Source of the DNA: Streptomyces sp. NRRL WC-3605
GTDB taxonomy: Bacteria; Actinomycetota; Actinomycetes; Streptomycetales; Streptomycetaceae
Assembly: GCF_001509795.1 (NCBI RefSeq)
Contig: NZ_LLZN01000047.1
Coordinates: forward strand, 1 to 64,000
Direction of reading: 5' to 3'
Length of the DNA: 64,000 nucleotides
Every line of letters starts with the position of its first letter. Position 1 is the stretch's first letter. Under the pieces are notes generated by a model that ran no database searches, was not told the DNA's origin, and saw only the letters and a list, made by a program, of their open reading frames with translations. Made by a program: the position numbers and the translations under genes. This document shows, in pieces, positions 1-7,647 of the stretch.

Positions 1-759
1 CGGGAAGAACTCGTACCAGGCCCCGTACAGGGCCCGTTCACGCTCCACCAGCAGCGGCAACGGCTCCGACGCCGTCACCAGATCCCGCACCGGATACCGG
101 GCCAGGACGTCGTCGACCTCGGGGGTCAGCGCGGCCGACAGCCGCCAGGCCGCCGGGCGGCTCTCGTCCCGGAGCGCCTCGGCGGCCCGCAGGACCACGG
201 CCCGTCCGGGGCCGTCGGGCACCCCGGCGGCGGCGCGTTCGTGCAGGCGCGCGCCCTCTTCCAGCACCAGGTCGGTGTCGATCCCGGCCGGGATCTTGAT
301 CTGGGCGGTGTGCCGCCAGGTGGTGACCGGGTCGCCCCACGCCTCCACCCGGTAGGTCCAGTGGCCGGGCGCGTCCGGGGTGACGGTGGCGCCCCAGCGG
401 TCGGTGCCGGGCGCGAGTTCGTGCATCGGCGTCCAGGGACCCGGGCGGCCCTCCGGATCGGTCAGCACGACGTTGGCGGCCACCGCGTCATGGCCCTCCC
501 GGAACACGGTCGCCGTGACCATGAAGGACTCGCCGGTCACCGCCTTGGCGGGCCGGCGCCCGTGCTGCACGACGGGACGGACGTCGAGGACCGGTATGCG
601 CCCGACCCCGTCCGCCGCTCGGGCGGGTGCGGGCCGCGGCGCCGGCGGCCCCGGGTCGGGGGTGGCGGCGCCCCGGACCGGTGGGGCGGCGGCGCGGGAC
701 GCCGGGTTCCCGGCGCGGGACGTCGGGGGTGAGGACGACTGGTGGTGCTTGGCGGGCAT
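1..759 (-). CDS. glgE: Alpha-1,4-glucan:maltose-1-phosphate maltosyltransferase, N-terminal part (cut by window edge)
   Basis: Only the first 253 residues are present; the gene continues beyond position 1. After a Pro/Ala/Arg-rich leader of about 50 residues comes GRIPVLDVRPVV and a beta-rich N-terminal domain (FMVTATVFREGHD, GPWTYRVEAW-type strands), as in GlgE before its GH13 barrel. GlgE transfers maltose from maltose-1-phosphate to the end of alpha-1,4-glucans in the cytoplasm. The ATG at 759 has an AGGAG 5 nt upstream. The catalytic domain is outside the window, so the call rests on the N-domain and on the neighbouring glgP. In related genomes treS, pep2 and glgB follow; that is inference here. 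Confidence 0.88.
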   Translation of the reverse strand, partial: MPAKHHQSSSPPTSRAGNPASRAAAPPVRGAATPDPGPPAPRPAPARAADGVGRIPVLDVRPVVQHGRRPAKAVTGESFMVTATVFREGHDAVAANVVLTDPEGRPGPWTPMHELAPGTDRWGATVTPDAPGHWTYRVEAWGDPVTTWRHTAQIKIPAGIDTDLVLEEGARLHERAAAGVPDGPGRAVVLRAAEALRDESRPAAWRLSAALTPEVDDVLARYPVRDLVTASEPLPLLVERERALYGAWYEFFP

Positions 760-900
760 GACCGCTCCTGTCCGCGTCAACGTTGGTGGGCGGATGGCAC
801 TGGGGAGGTGGGTCCTGCGGTGTGACGGTGTCGCTGTCGGCTGCACCCCGTGGGGGTGTGCGCCCGGGAGCGCACGGGTGGGGTGTACCGGAGGAGCCTT

Positions 901-919
901 CCCACCCTATTCGGGTGGG
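901..919. terminator. Short hairpin between the S8 protease gene and glgE
   Basis: CCCACCC-TATTC-GGGTGGG forms a 7-bp perfect stem. It lies downstream of the protease stop codon on the minus strand and inside the 5' leader or promoter region of glgE, so it could end protease transcripts or structure the glgE leader. A second GC hairpin (CACCCC-GT-GGGGTG) lies near 844-857. No convincing -35/-10 pair was found in 760-1021. Confidence 0.4.
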
Positions 920-1021
920 CAATCCGGCACTTTGTTAACTACTCATGCGTATGTCTACGCACAAGACCGGCCCGTTCCGGACGATCGGGACCGGTGCCCG
1001 TACTCCGCCGCGACACGTCCG

Positions 1022-2224
1022 CTACGGCCGCGGAACCCGCAGGAGTTCGTCCGGCGACCCGGCCCCGCGGCCGGAGATCCTGCCGGACGCGGCCCGCGCC
1101 ACGAGCGCCTTGGACACCTGCGCGGGCGTCGCCTCGCGGTGCCCCGCCAGATAGAGCGCGGCGGCGCCCGCGACGTGCGGCGACGCCATCGACGTGCCCG
1201 AGTAGGTGGCCTTCGCGGTGTCGCTCGCGTGCGACGCCGAGGTGATCGACACGCCCGGGGCGAACAGGTCAAGGGCGGGGCCGTGGTTGGAGAACCCCGC
1301 GCGCCGGTCGGTGCGGTCGGTGGCGCCCACGGTGATCGCCTGGGACACCCCGGCGGGGGAGTACAGCGCGGCGGGCCGCCCGGCGTTGCCGGCCGCGACC
1401 GTGTAGGTGACGCCGGAGGCCACGGAGTTGCGTACGGCGGCGTCCAGCTGGCTGTTGCGGGGCCCGCCCAGACTGACGTTCGCGACGGCCGGCCTCTTCG
1501 CGTGCCGGGTCACCCAGTCGATGCCGGCGATGACGTCGGCGGTGCTGCCGCCCCCCGAGTCGTCCAGCACCCGCACCGACACGACCTGCGCCTTCTTGGC
1601 GATGCCGTACCGGGTGCCCGCGATCGTGCCGGCGACGTGGGTGCCGTGGCCGTTGCCGTCGCCGGCGGTCCGGTCGTCGTCCACGAAGTCCCAGCCGTAC
1701 GCCGCCCGGCCGCCGAAGTCCCGGTGCGAGACACGGACGCCGGTGTCGATGACGTACACCGTCACTCCGGCCCCCGCGGACCGCGGCCACCGGTAGCTCT
1801 TGTCCAGCGGGAGATTGGCCTGATCGACGCGGTCGAGTCCCCAGGACGGTGGATTCTTCTGCGTGTCCTCCAGCGTCACCCGGGTGTCCTGCGCGACCGA
1901 GGCGACCCGGGGGTCGGCCGCGAGCCGCCTCGCCTGTCTCGCGTCGGCGCGGACGGCCCAGCCGTTGAGGACCGTGCCGTACGTATGGCTGATTTCCACC
2001 CCGTACCGCGCGGCGAGGCTCTTTCCGGCCGCCGACAGGGCCGGCGTCCCCTGTCTGAGTGTCACCACGTAGCTGCCGCCGACGGCGCCGGGCAGCCCGG
2101 CACCCCGTATCCGCCCCTCCGGTGCGGCGTGCGCGGGCGTGGTGACGGCCGAGAGCGCGGCGACACAGGTCACCGCGGTCAGGCCGGACGCCCAGCGCAG
2201 ACGCCGTGTACGCGTCCGTGCCAT
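1022..2224 (-). CDS. Secreted subtilisin-like serine protease (peptidase S8)
   Basis: The 400-residue protein has a Sec signal peptide (RRLRWASGLTAVTCVAALSAVTTPAHA, cleavage near residue 33) and an inhibitor-I9-type propeptide (about 50-118, SYVVTLRQG). The S8 catalytic domain shows the full triad: D160 in VIDTGV, H193 in NGHGTHVAGT, S345 in SGTSMASPHVAG, with oxyanion N280. It is a proteinase-K/aqualysin-like secreted endopeptidase with no C-terminal extra domain. The ATG at 2224 is chosen because GAGGAGGGG lies just upstream; the reading frame stays open far upstream only as high-GC shadow. It sits between glgE and glgP with no obvious metabolic link to them. Confidence 0.93.
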   Translation of the reverse strand: MARTRTRRLRWASGLTAVTCVAALSAVTTPAHAAPEGRIRGAGLPGAVGGSYVVTLRQGTPALSAAGKSLAARYGVEISHTYGTVLNGWAVRADARQARRLAADPRVASVAQDTRVTLEDTQKNPPSWGLDRVDQANLPLDKSYRWPRSAGAGVTVYVIDTGVRVSHRDFGGRAAYGWDFVDDDRTAGDGNGHGTHVAGTIAGTRYGIAKKAQVVSVRVLDDSGGGSTADVIAGIDWVTRHAKRPAVANVSLGGPRNSQLDAAVRNSVASGVTYTVAAGNAGRPAALYSPAGVSQAITVGATDRTDRRAGFSNHGPALDLFAPGVSITSASHASDTAKATYSGTSMASPHVAGAAALYLAGHREATPAQVSKALVARAASGRISGRGAGSPDELLRVPRP

Positions 2225-2545
2225 GGTGTGGCTTCCCCTCCTCGAGTCGGCGCACGGCGGCCCTGGACACCCGGTGCACCCGGCGTGGGCCGGCGCGCCA
2301 CCCGTCACCCTCTCCTGATGCGAGAAGCCCCCACAAGGACGCCTACGGGGGTGGAATCGGCCATATCCGCCATGGCCGGATCCATAAAGGTTGCGTCCAC
2401 TTTCGGACGGACACCCGTCGTACGACGCGCCCGGGCTACGCAAAACGCACGGTGGTGACGAAGCCCCGCATACCGATACCGTCGGGGGCGTTGACGGGAC
2501 CCACACCGCCGTGTGTCCCCTGCCACGTGCTGCCCGAGGTGGAAA
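2225..2545. other. Divergent intergenic region between the S8 protease gene and glgP
   Basis: This 321-bp stretch must hold both promoters. Visible structure: a near-palindrome ATCCGCCATGGCCGGAT at 2365-2381, a perfect 12-bp palindrome CGTCGTACGACG at 2416-2427, and a TTGACG at 2491-2496 that could be a -35 for glgP but has only a weak -10 (TGTCCC) at correct spacing. No RNA gene or small ORF was seen. Confidence 0.4.
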
Positions 2546-5164
2546 GTGAAGGCGATCCGTCGGTTCACCGTCCGTCCTGTCCTCCCCGAACCCCTGCGGC
2601 CCCTCAGCGACCTGGCGCGCAACCTGCGCTGGTCCTGGCACGCGCAGACCCGCGAACTCTTCCGCTCCGTCGACCCAGGGCGCTGGGCCGCCTCGGGCGA
2701 CGACCCCGTACGTCTCCTGGGCAGCGTCCCGCCCGCCCGGCTCGCGGAGCTGGCAGCGGACGAGCCCTTCCTGGAGCGGCTGGCCGCCGCGGCCAGCGAC
2801 CTCGACGACTACGTCACCGGTGACCGCTGGTACCAGCGGCAGCCCGCCGGACTCCCCGCGGCCGTCGCGTACTTCTCGCCCGAGTTCGGCATCACGGCCG
2901 CCCTGCCGCAGTACTCCGGCGGCCTCGGCATCCTCGCCGGCGACCATCTGAAGGCGGCCAGCGACCTCGGCGTCCCCCTGATCGGCGTCGGCCTGCTGTA
3001 CCGGCACGGCTACTTCCGCCAGAGCCTGTCCCGGGACGGCTGGCAGCAGGAGCACTACCCGGTGCTCGACCCCAACGAGCTGCCGCTCGCCCTGCTCAAG
3101 GAGGCCGACGGCACCCCCGCCCGGATCCGGCTGGCGCTGCCCGGCGGCCGGTCGCTGCACGCCCGGGTCTGGGTGGCCCAGGTCGGCCGGATCCCGCTGC
3201 TGCTGCTCGACTCCGACGTCGAGGAGAACGACCTCGGCGAACGCGGCGTCACCGACCGGCTCTACGGCGGCGGCAGCGAGCACCGGCTGCTCCAGGAGAT
3301 GCTCCTCGGCATAGGAGGGGTGCGGGCCGTGCGGACGTACTGCCGGCTCACCGGCCACCCCGCGCCGGAGGTCTTCCACACCAACGAGGGCCACGCCGGC
3401 TTCCTCGGCCTGGAGCGCATCGCCGAACTGTGCGCGGGTGACCTCGACTTCGACGCGGCGCTGGAGGCGGTCCGGGCGGGCACGGTGTTCACCACGCACA
3501 CCCCCGTCCCGGCCGGCATCGACCGCTTCGACCGCGAACTGGTCGCCCGCCACTTCGGGCCCGACGCCGAACTGCCCGGCCTCGACGTGGCCCGCATCCT
3601 CCAGCTCGGCATGGAGACCTACCCCGGCGGCGAGGCCAACCTGTTCAACATGGCCGTGATGGGCCTGCGCCTGGGCCAGCGGGCCAACGGGGTGTCCCTG
3701 CTGCACGGCAACGTCAGCCGCGAGATGTTCTCCGGGCTGTGGCCGGGCTTCGACCCCGACGAGGTCCCGATCACCTCCGTCACCAACGGGGTGCACGCCC
3801 CGACCTGGGTCGCCCCCGAGGTGTTCCGCCTCGGCGCGGACCGGATCGGCGCCCGGCGCATGGAGGACGCGCTCACCGTGGGCGGCTCAGACCGCTGGGA
3901 CGCCGTCGCCGGCATCCCCGACCAGGACGTCTGGGAACTGCGCCGGGTGCTGCGCGAGCAGCTCGTGCAGGAGGTGCGCGAGCGGCTGCGCGCCTCGTGG
4001 CGGCAGCGGGGCGCGGGGACCGCCGAACTGGGCTGGGTCGACGGGGTCCTCGACCCCGACGTCCTCACCATCGGCTTCGCCCGCCGGGTCCCCTCGTACA
4101 AGCGGCTGACGCTGATGCTGCGGGACCCCGACCGGCTGATGAGCCTGCTGCTCCACCCGGAGCGGCCCGTGCAGATCGTGGTCGCCGGCAAGGCGCACCC
4201 GGCGGACGACGGCGGCAAGCGGCTCGTCCAGGAGCTGGTGCGGTTCGCGGACGACCCGCGGGTGCGGCACCGCATCGTCTTCCTGCCGGACTACGGCATG
4301 GCGATGGCCAAGAAGCTCTACCCGGGCTGCGACATCTGGCTGAACAACCCGCTGCGCCCCCTGGAGGCGTGCGGCACCTCCGGCATGAAGGCGGCGCTGA
4401 ACGGCTGCCTCAACCTGTCCGTCCTGGACGGCTGGTGGGACGAGTGGTTCCAGCCCGACTTCGGCTGGTCGATCCCCACGGCCGACGGCACCGGCACCGA
4501 CCCCGACCGCCGGGACGACATAGAGGCCGCGGCGCTGTACGACCTGCTGGAGCAGAGGATCACGCCCCGCTTCTACGAGCGTGGACGGGACGGTCTGCCG
4601 GACCGCTGGATCGAGATGGTCCGCCGGACGCTGACGCTGCTCGGCCCGAAGGTGCTGGCCGGACGGATGGTCCGGGAGTACGTGGACCGCCTCTACACCC
4701 CGGCCGCGCACGCGCACCGCGCGATGACCCCGGACGCGGCGCGTGAGCTGGCGGGCTGGAAGTCCCGGGTGCGCGGGGCCTGGCACGCCGTCACCGTCGA
4801 CCACGTCGAGACGTCGGCCGGGGAACCGACCGCGGAGCTCGGCTCGACCCTGAGCCTGCGCGTCCGGGTCGGCCTCGGCGAGCTGGGCCCGGAGGACGTG
4901 GAGGTGCAGGCCGTCTCCGGCCGCGTCGACGGGGAGGACCGGATCGCGGACGCCTCGACGGTGCCGCTGAAACCGGTGGGCAGCCCCGACGCGGAGGGCC
5001 GCTGGGTCTACGAGGGCCCGCTGTCCCTGGACCGCACCGGCCCCTACGGCTACACGGTCCGCATCCTCCCCTCCCACCGCCTCCTCGCCTCGGGCGCCGA
5101 ACTCGGCCTGCTGGCGGTGCCCTCCCAGGAGACTGGAGAGGGCGGCGGGGTGCTGCTGCGCTGA
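2546..5164 (+). CDS. glgP: Alpha-glucan (glycogen/maltodextrin) phosphorylase, GT35
   Basis: The protein (872 aa) releases glucose-1-phosphate from alpha-1,4-glucans using pyridoxal phosphate. An N-terminal DUF3417 segment (LSDLARNLRWSW) marks the actinobacterial alpha-glucan phosphorylase subtype. Further signatures are YFSPEFGI, YSGGLGILAGDHLKAASDLG, HTNEGHAGFLGLER and, near the C-terminal half, EACGTSGMKAALNGCLNLS, which contains the PLP lysine. I chose the GTG at 2546 (VKAIRRFTVRP) because a GAGGTGG precedes it; a GTG at 2513 would add 11 poorly structured residues. With glgE upstream and glgX 20 kb away it forms the alpha-glucan theme of the window. It ends at a bidirectional hairpin. 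Confidence 0.95.
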   Translation: MKAIRRFTVRPVLPEPLRPLSDLARNLRWSWHAQTRELFRSVDPGRWAASGDDPVRLLGSVPPARLAELAADEPFLERLAAAASDLDDYVTGDRWYQRQPAGLPAAVAYFSPEFGITAALPQYSGGLGILAGDHLKAASDLGVPLIGVGLLYRHGYFRQSLSRDGWQQEHYPVLDPNELPLALLKEADGTPARIRLALPGGRSLHARVWVAQVGRIPLLLLDSDVEENDLGERGVTDRLYGGGSEHRLLQEMLLGIGGVRAVRTYCRLTGHPAPEVFHTNEGHAGFLGLERIAELCAGDLDFDAALEAVRAGTVFTTHTPVPAGIDRFDRELVARHFGPDAELPGLDVARILQLGMETYPGGEANLFNMAVMGLRLGQRANGVSLLHGNVSREMFSGLWPGFDPDEVPITSVTNGVHAPTWVAPEVFRLGADRIGARRMEDALTVGGSDRWDAVAGIPDQDVWELRRVLREQLVQEVRERLRASWRQRGAGTAELGWVDGVLDPDVLTIGFARRVPSYKRLTLMLRDPDRLMSLLLHPERPVQIVVAGKAHPADDGGKRLVQELVRFADDPRVRHRIVFLPDYGMAMAKKLYPGCDIWLNNPLRPLEACGTSGMKAALNGCLNLSVLDGWWDEWFQPDFGWSIPTADGTGTDPDRRDDIEAAALYDLLEQRITPRFYERGRDGLPDRWIEMVRRTLTLLGPKVLAGRMVREYVDRLYTPAAHAHRAMTPDAARELAGWKSRVRGAWHAVTVDHVETSAGEPTAELGSTLSLRVRVGLGELGPEDVEVQAVSGRVDGEDRIADASTVPLKPVGSPDAEGRWVYEGPLSLDRTGPYGYTVRILPSHRLLASGAELGLLAVPSQETGEGGGVLLR

Positions 5165-5170
5165 GCGTGT

Positions 5171-5194
5171 GCCCGGCCGGTCCTCCGGCCGGGC
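5171..5194. terminator. Bidirectional hairpin terminator between glgP and the DUF1990 gene
   Basis: GCCCGGCCGG-TCCT-CCGGCCGGGC is a perfect 10-bp stem with a 4-nt loop, lying between the convergent stop codons (5164 and 5196). No U-tract follows, as is usual for Streptomyces. Confidence 0.75.
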
Positions 5195-5195
5195 G

Positions 5196-5705
5196 TCAGT
5201 ACTCGGACGCCGGCGCGCTCAGCCTGCGCAGCACCGCTCCGCACCGCCGTGCGTACGCGTGCTGGAGGCCGCGGGTCGCCGGGCCGCCCGCGCGGGAGTA
5301 CCACTTGGCCGGGCGGCTGAAGGCGTTCACGGTCAGCCAGACGGTGCCGTCGCCGGTGCGCTCCACGACGAAGGCCTCCTCGCCGCACTCGGGGTGGCCG
5401 GTCAGGGTGCCGTAGGCCCAGCCGGTCCTGCGGTACTCCTCCACCGTCCACACGACCCGGCAGGGGGCCTTGATCACGCCGGCGAGGGTGACCGTGACGT
5501 CGACGCCGGTGGCCGCGCGGTCCGCCGAGGCGTCGACGCCGACGCCCATCGCGCGGTGCATCTCCCAGGTCATCACCGCGTCGGCGGCCCTGCGGAAGAC
5601 GTCCTCGCCCTCGCCTATGCGGGTGCGCACGTGGAGGGGGTGGAAGCCGGTCGGGCAGAAGCCGGTCTCCCGGGTCGCGCCGACGTCGTCGTACGTGAAG
5701 GACAT
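5196..5705 (-). CDS. DUF1990 family protein
   Basis: The 169-residue cytoplasmic protein has the DUF1990 pattern: an N-terminal FTYDDVGATRE, a central VTVTLAGVIKAPCRVVWTVEE and RTGWAYGTLTGHPECGEEAFVVE, and a C-terminal FSRPAKWYSRAGGPATRGLQ. No signal peptide or membrane segment. The family is common in actinobacteria and plants, and its biochemical role is unknown to me. The start is the ATG at 5705; a TTG at 5714 would add three residues. A TACTCT box (5719-5714, minus strand) lies 8 nt before the ATG and may be its -10. It abuts the terminator of the upstream M4 protease gene. Confidence 0.85.
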   Translation of the reverse strand: MSFTYDDVGATRETGFCPTGFHPLHVRTRIGEGEDVFRRAADAVMTWEMHRAMGVGVDASADRAATGVDVTVTLAGVIKAPCRVVWTVEEYRRTGWAYGTLTGHPECGEEAFVVERTGDGTVWLTVNAFSRPAKWYSRAGGPATRGLQHAYARRCGAVLRRLSAPASEY

Positions 5706-5719
5706 GGGAACCAAGAGTA

Positions 5720-5758
5720 GGGCGGCACCCGGGGACGCGGTCGTCCCGGGTGCCGCCC
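5720..5758 (-). terminator. Terminator of the first M4 protease gene
   Basis: A perfect 14-bp stem GGGCGGCACCCGGG / CCCGGGTGCCGCCC encloses an 11-nt loop. It begins 17 nt after the protease stop codon and ends directly before the likely -10 of the DUF1990 gene. Confidence 0.75.
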
Positions 5759-5774
5759 GCCGGCCGGGACCGGG

Positions 5775-7433
5775 TCAGCTGACGTTGACCGCCGCCCAGG
5801 CGGCGGCCACCGTCTTGTACTCGGTGCTGGTGGAGCCGTAGAGGGCGGACGCGGCGTTCAGCGTCGCCGTGCGGGCGCCCGCGTAGTTCGTCGTCGACGT
5901 CATGTACGACGTCAGCGCCTTGTACCAGATCTGCACGGCCTTGGCGCGGCCGATGCCGGTGACCGTCGAGCCGTTCGACGTCGGGGAGTTGTAGCTCACC
6001 CCGTTGACCGTCCTGGCGCCGCTGCCCTCCGCGAGGAGGAAGAAGAAGTGGTTCGCGGGGCCGGACGAGTAGTGCACGTCGAGGTTCTTCAGGCTCGACG
6101 ACCAGTTGTCGGCGGACGCGCCGTCCTTGCTGGGCTTGTCCATGTAGCGCAGCGGCGTGCCGTCGCCGTTGATGTCGATCTTCTCGCCGATGAGGTAGTC
6201 GCCGGCGTCGGAGGAGTTCGCCGCGTAGAACTCCACCGCCGTGCCGAGGATGTCCGAGGTGGCCTCGTTCAGGCCGCCGGACTCGCCGGAGTAGTTCAGG
6301 CCCGCGGTGTTGGAGGTGACGCCGTGGGTCATCTCGTGTCCGGCCACGTCCAGCGAGGTCAGCGGGTGGGTGTTGCCCGTGCCGTCGCCGTACGTCATGC
6401 AGAAGCAGCTGTCGGACCAGAACGCGTTGACGTAGGCGTTCCCGTAGTGCACGCGGGAGTAGGCGGCCTTGCCGTCGTTCTTGATGCCGTTGCGGCCGAA
6501 GGTGTTCTTGTAGAAGTCCCAGGTGACCTGGGCGCCGTAGGCGGCGTCCACGGCGGCCGTCTGGTCGCTGGTCGAGCTGGAGGCGCTGCCGGTGCCCCAG
6601 ACGTCGTCCGCGTCGGTGAACAGGGTGCCCGTGGAGGAGCTGGTGCTGCGCGCCTTGTTGTACGTCTTGTGGCCACCGCGGGTGGTGTCGTACAGCTGGT
6701 ACGACGATCCGGACTGGGTGGTGCCGAGGGTGACGGTGCCCGCGTACAGGCTCTTGCCGCTGCCGGTCTCGACGCCCTGGAACTCGTATAGCTTCTCGCC
6801 GGTGGCCGCGTCGGTGATCACGTGCAGCTCGTTCGGCGTGCCGTCCTCCTGGAGGCCGCCCACGACCGTCTCGTACGCCAGGGTCGGCTTGCCGTCGGCC
6901 GCCCAGATCACCTTGCGGGGGGCGCGGTCCGCCTCGGTCCTCTCGGCGCCGGCCGCCTCGGCCCGCTTCAGGGCCTGGCCCTCGGCCTTGGCGGCACTGA
7001 TCGCCGGCTTCAGCGAGGACACCTCGATGGCGGCCTTCGTCGCCTTGGTCACGCCCTTGCGCGCCCCGGACGCCGACTCGTGGACGACCAGGTCGCCGCC
7101 GAGGACGGGGAGCCCGGCGTAGGTGCGCTCGTAGCGGGTGTGGACGGAGCCGTCGGCGTCCTTGACGACGTCTCTGACGACCAGCTTCTCCTGGGCGCCG
7201 AGGCCGAGGTCCTCGGCGGTCCCGGCGGCCTCGGCCTGCTGGTCCTGGATCAGGGCGGTGCGCGCCGCGGGCGCCAGGGCGACCGGGACGGCGAGCGGGG
7301 TGGCCTCGCTGCCGGCGGCGGGGGCCGCGGACGACGTCCCGGTGGTCAGGGCGGTGGTGAGGAGGGCCCCGGCCGCGACCGCGGTGGATATGGCCAGGGT
7401 GGTGCGCTTGCGACGCGCGTAGAGGGGGGTCAC
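5775..7433 (-). CDS. Secreted neutral zinc metalloprotease (thermolysin family M4)
   Basis: The 552-aa preproprotein has a signal peptide (RRKRTTLAISTAVAAGALLTTALTTGTSSAAP), an FTP/PepSY propeptide (about 50-215, including LVVRDVVKDADG and ELHVITDAATGEKLYE), and an M4 catalytic domain with the HEMTH zinc motif at residues 366-370. The third-ligand region GLNEATSDILG follows about 20 residues later, and the M4 C-terminal domain carries VHYSSGPANHFF. It has no added C-terminal domain. The GTG at 7433 is preceded by AAGGAG at 5-nt spacing. It is a clear paralogue of the next gene (7648-9699); the two probably arose by tandem duplication. A PHO-box-like direct repeat lies upstream at 7525-7546. 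Confidence 0.95.
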   Translation of the reverse strand: MTPLYARRKRTTLAISTAVAAGALLTTALTTGTSSAAPAAGSEATPLAVPVALAPAARTALIQDQQAEAAGTAEDLGLGAQEKLVVRDVVKDADGSVHTRYERTYAGLPVLGGDLVVHESASGARKGVTKATKAAIEVSSLKPAISAAKAEGQALKRAEAAGAERTEADRAPRKVIWAADGKPTLAYETVVGGLQEDGTPNELHVITDAATGEKLYEFQGVETGSGKSLYAGTVTLGTTQSGSSYQLYDTTRGGHKTYNKARSTSSSTGTLFTDADDVWGTGSASSSTSDQTAAVDAAYGAQVTWDFYKNTFGRNGIKNDGKAAYSRVHYGNAYVNAFWSDSCFCMTYGDGTGNTHPLTSLDVAGHEMTHGVTSNTAGLNYSGESGGLNEATSDILGTAVEFYAANSSDAGDYLIGEKIDINGDGTPLRYMDKPSKDGASADNWSSSLKNLDVHYSSGPANHFFFLLAEGSGARTVNGVSYNSPTSNGSTVTGIGRAKAVQIWYKALTSYMTSTTNYAGARTATLNAASALYGSTSTEYKTVAAAWAAVNVS

Positions 7434-7524
7434 ACGGGCTCCTTGGTGGGGGAAGGACGGGGAGTTCTGTGCGGCGGTGAGGGAAGACTGGCATCTCAGT
7501 CGCGTACATGTCATGAGCCCGCGA

Positions 7525-7546
7525 TGATGTTGACCTGAATTTGACC
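7525..7546 (-). promoter_or_regulatory. PHO-box-like 11-bp direct repeat upstream of the M4 protease gene
   Basis: Read on the minus strand, two consecutive 11-mers, GGTCAAATTCA and GGTCAACATCA, agree at 9 of 11 positions. The Streptomyces PhoP box is built of 11-nt direct-repeat units beginning G(G/T)TCA, which both units match. Binding is inference; the repeat itself is directly visible. It lies 92 nt upstream of the GTG start at 7433. Confidence 0.45.
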
Positions 7547-7574
7547 GTCGGCCATATGTTTCTGATATGTGAAC

Positions 7575-7617
7575 GGGCGCCGCCCCGGCGGGAGTTGAAC
7601 CCACCAGGGCGGCGCCC
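7575..7617 (-). terminator. Terminator of the second M4 protease gene
   Basis: An 11-bp perfect stem GGGCGCCGCCC / GGGCGGCGCCC with a 21-nt loop sits 30 nt after the protease stop codon (7648). The loop contains a further GGG/CCC pairing. Confidence 0.65.
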
Positions 7618-7647
7618 CGTACTGGGATGCACCGCTGTGCGTGCGGC

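Noticed and set aside
2416..2427. Perfect 12-bp palindrome CGTCGTACGACG before glgP as a regulator site
   Set aside because: Short CG-rich palindromes are frequent by chance in this base composition and no second copy is placed near it.
1022..3796. 924-residue minus-strand reading frame overlapping glgP
   Set aside because: Only the part from 2224 down codes the S8 protease; the rest is a high-GC shadow opposite glgP with no signal, motif or ribosome site.
7588..7606. tRNA T-arm-like sequence on the minus strand (GGGTTCAACTCCC)
   Set aside because: It is the loop of the M4 gene's terminator; there is no room or sequence for acceptor, D and anticodon arms, and no att-site or integrase nearby.
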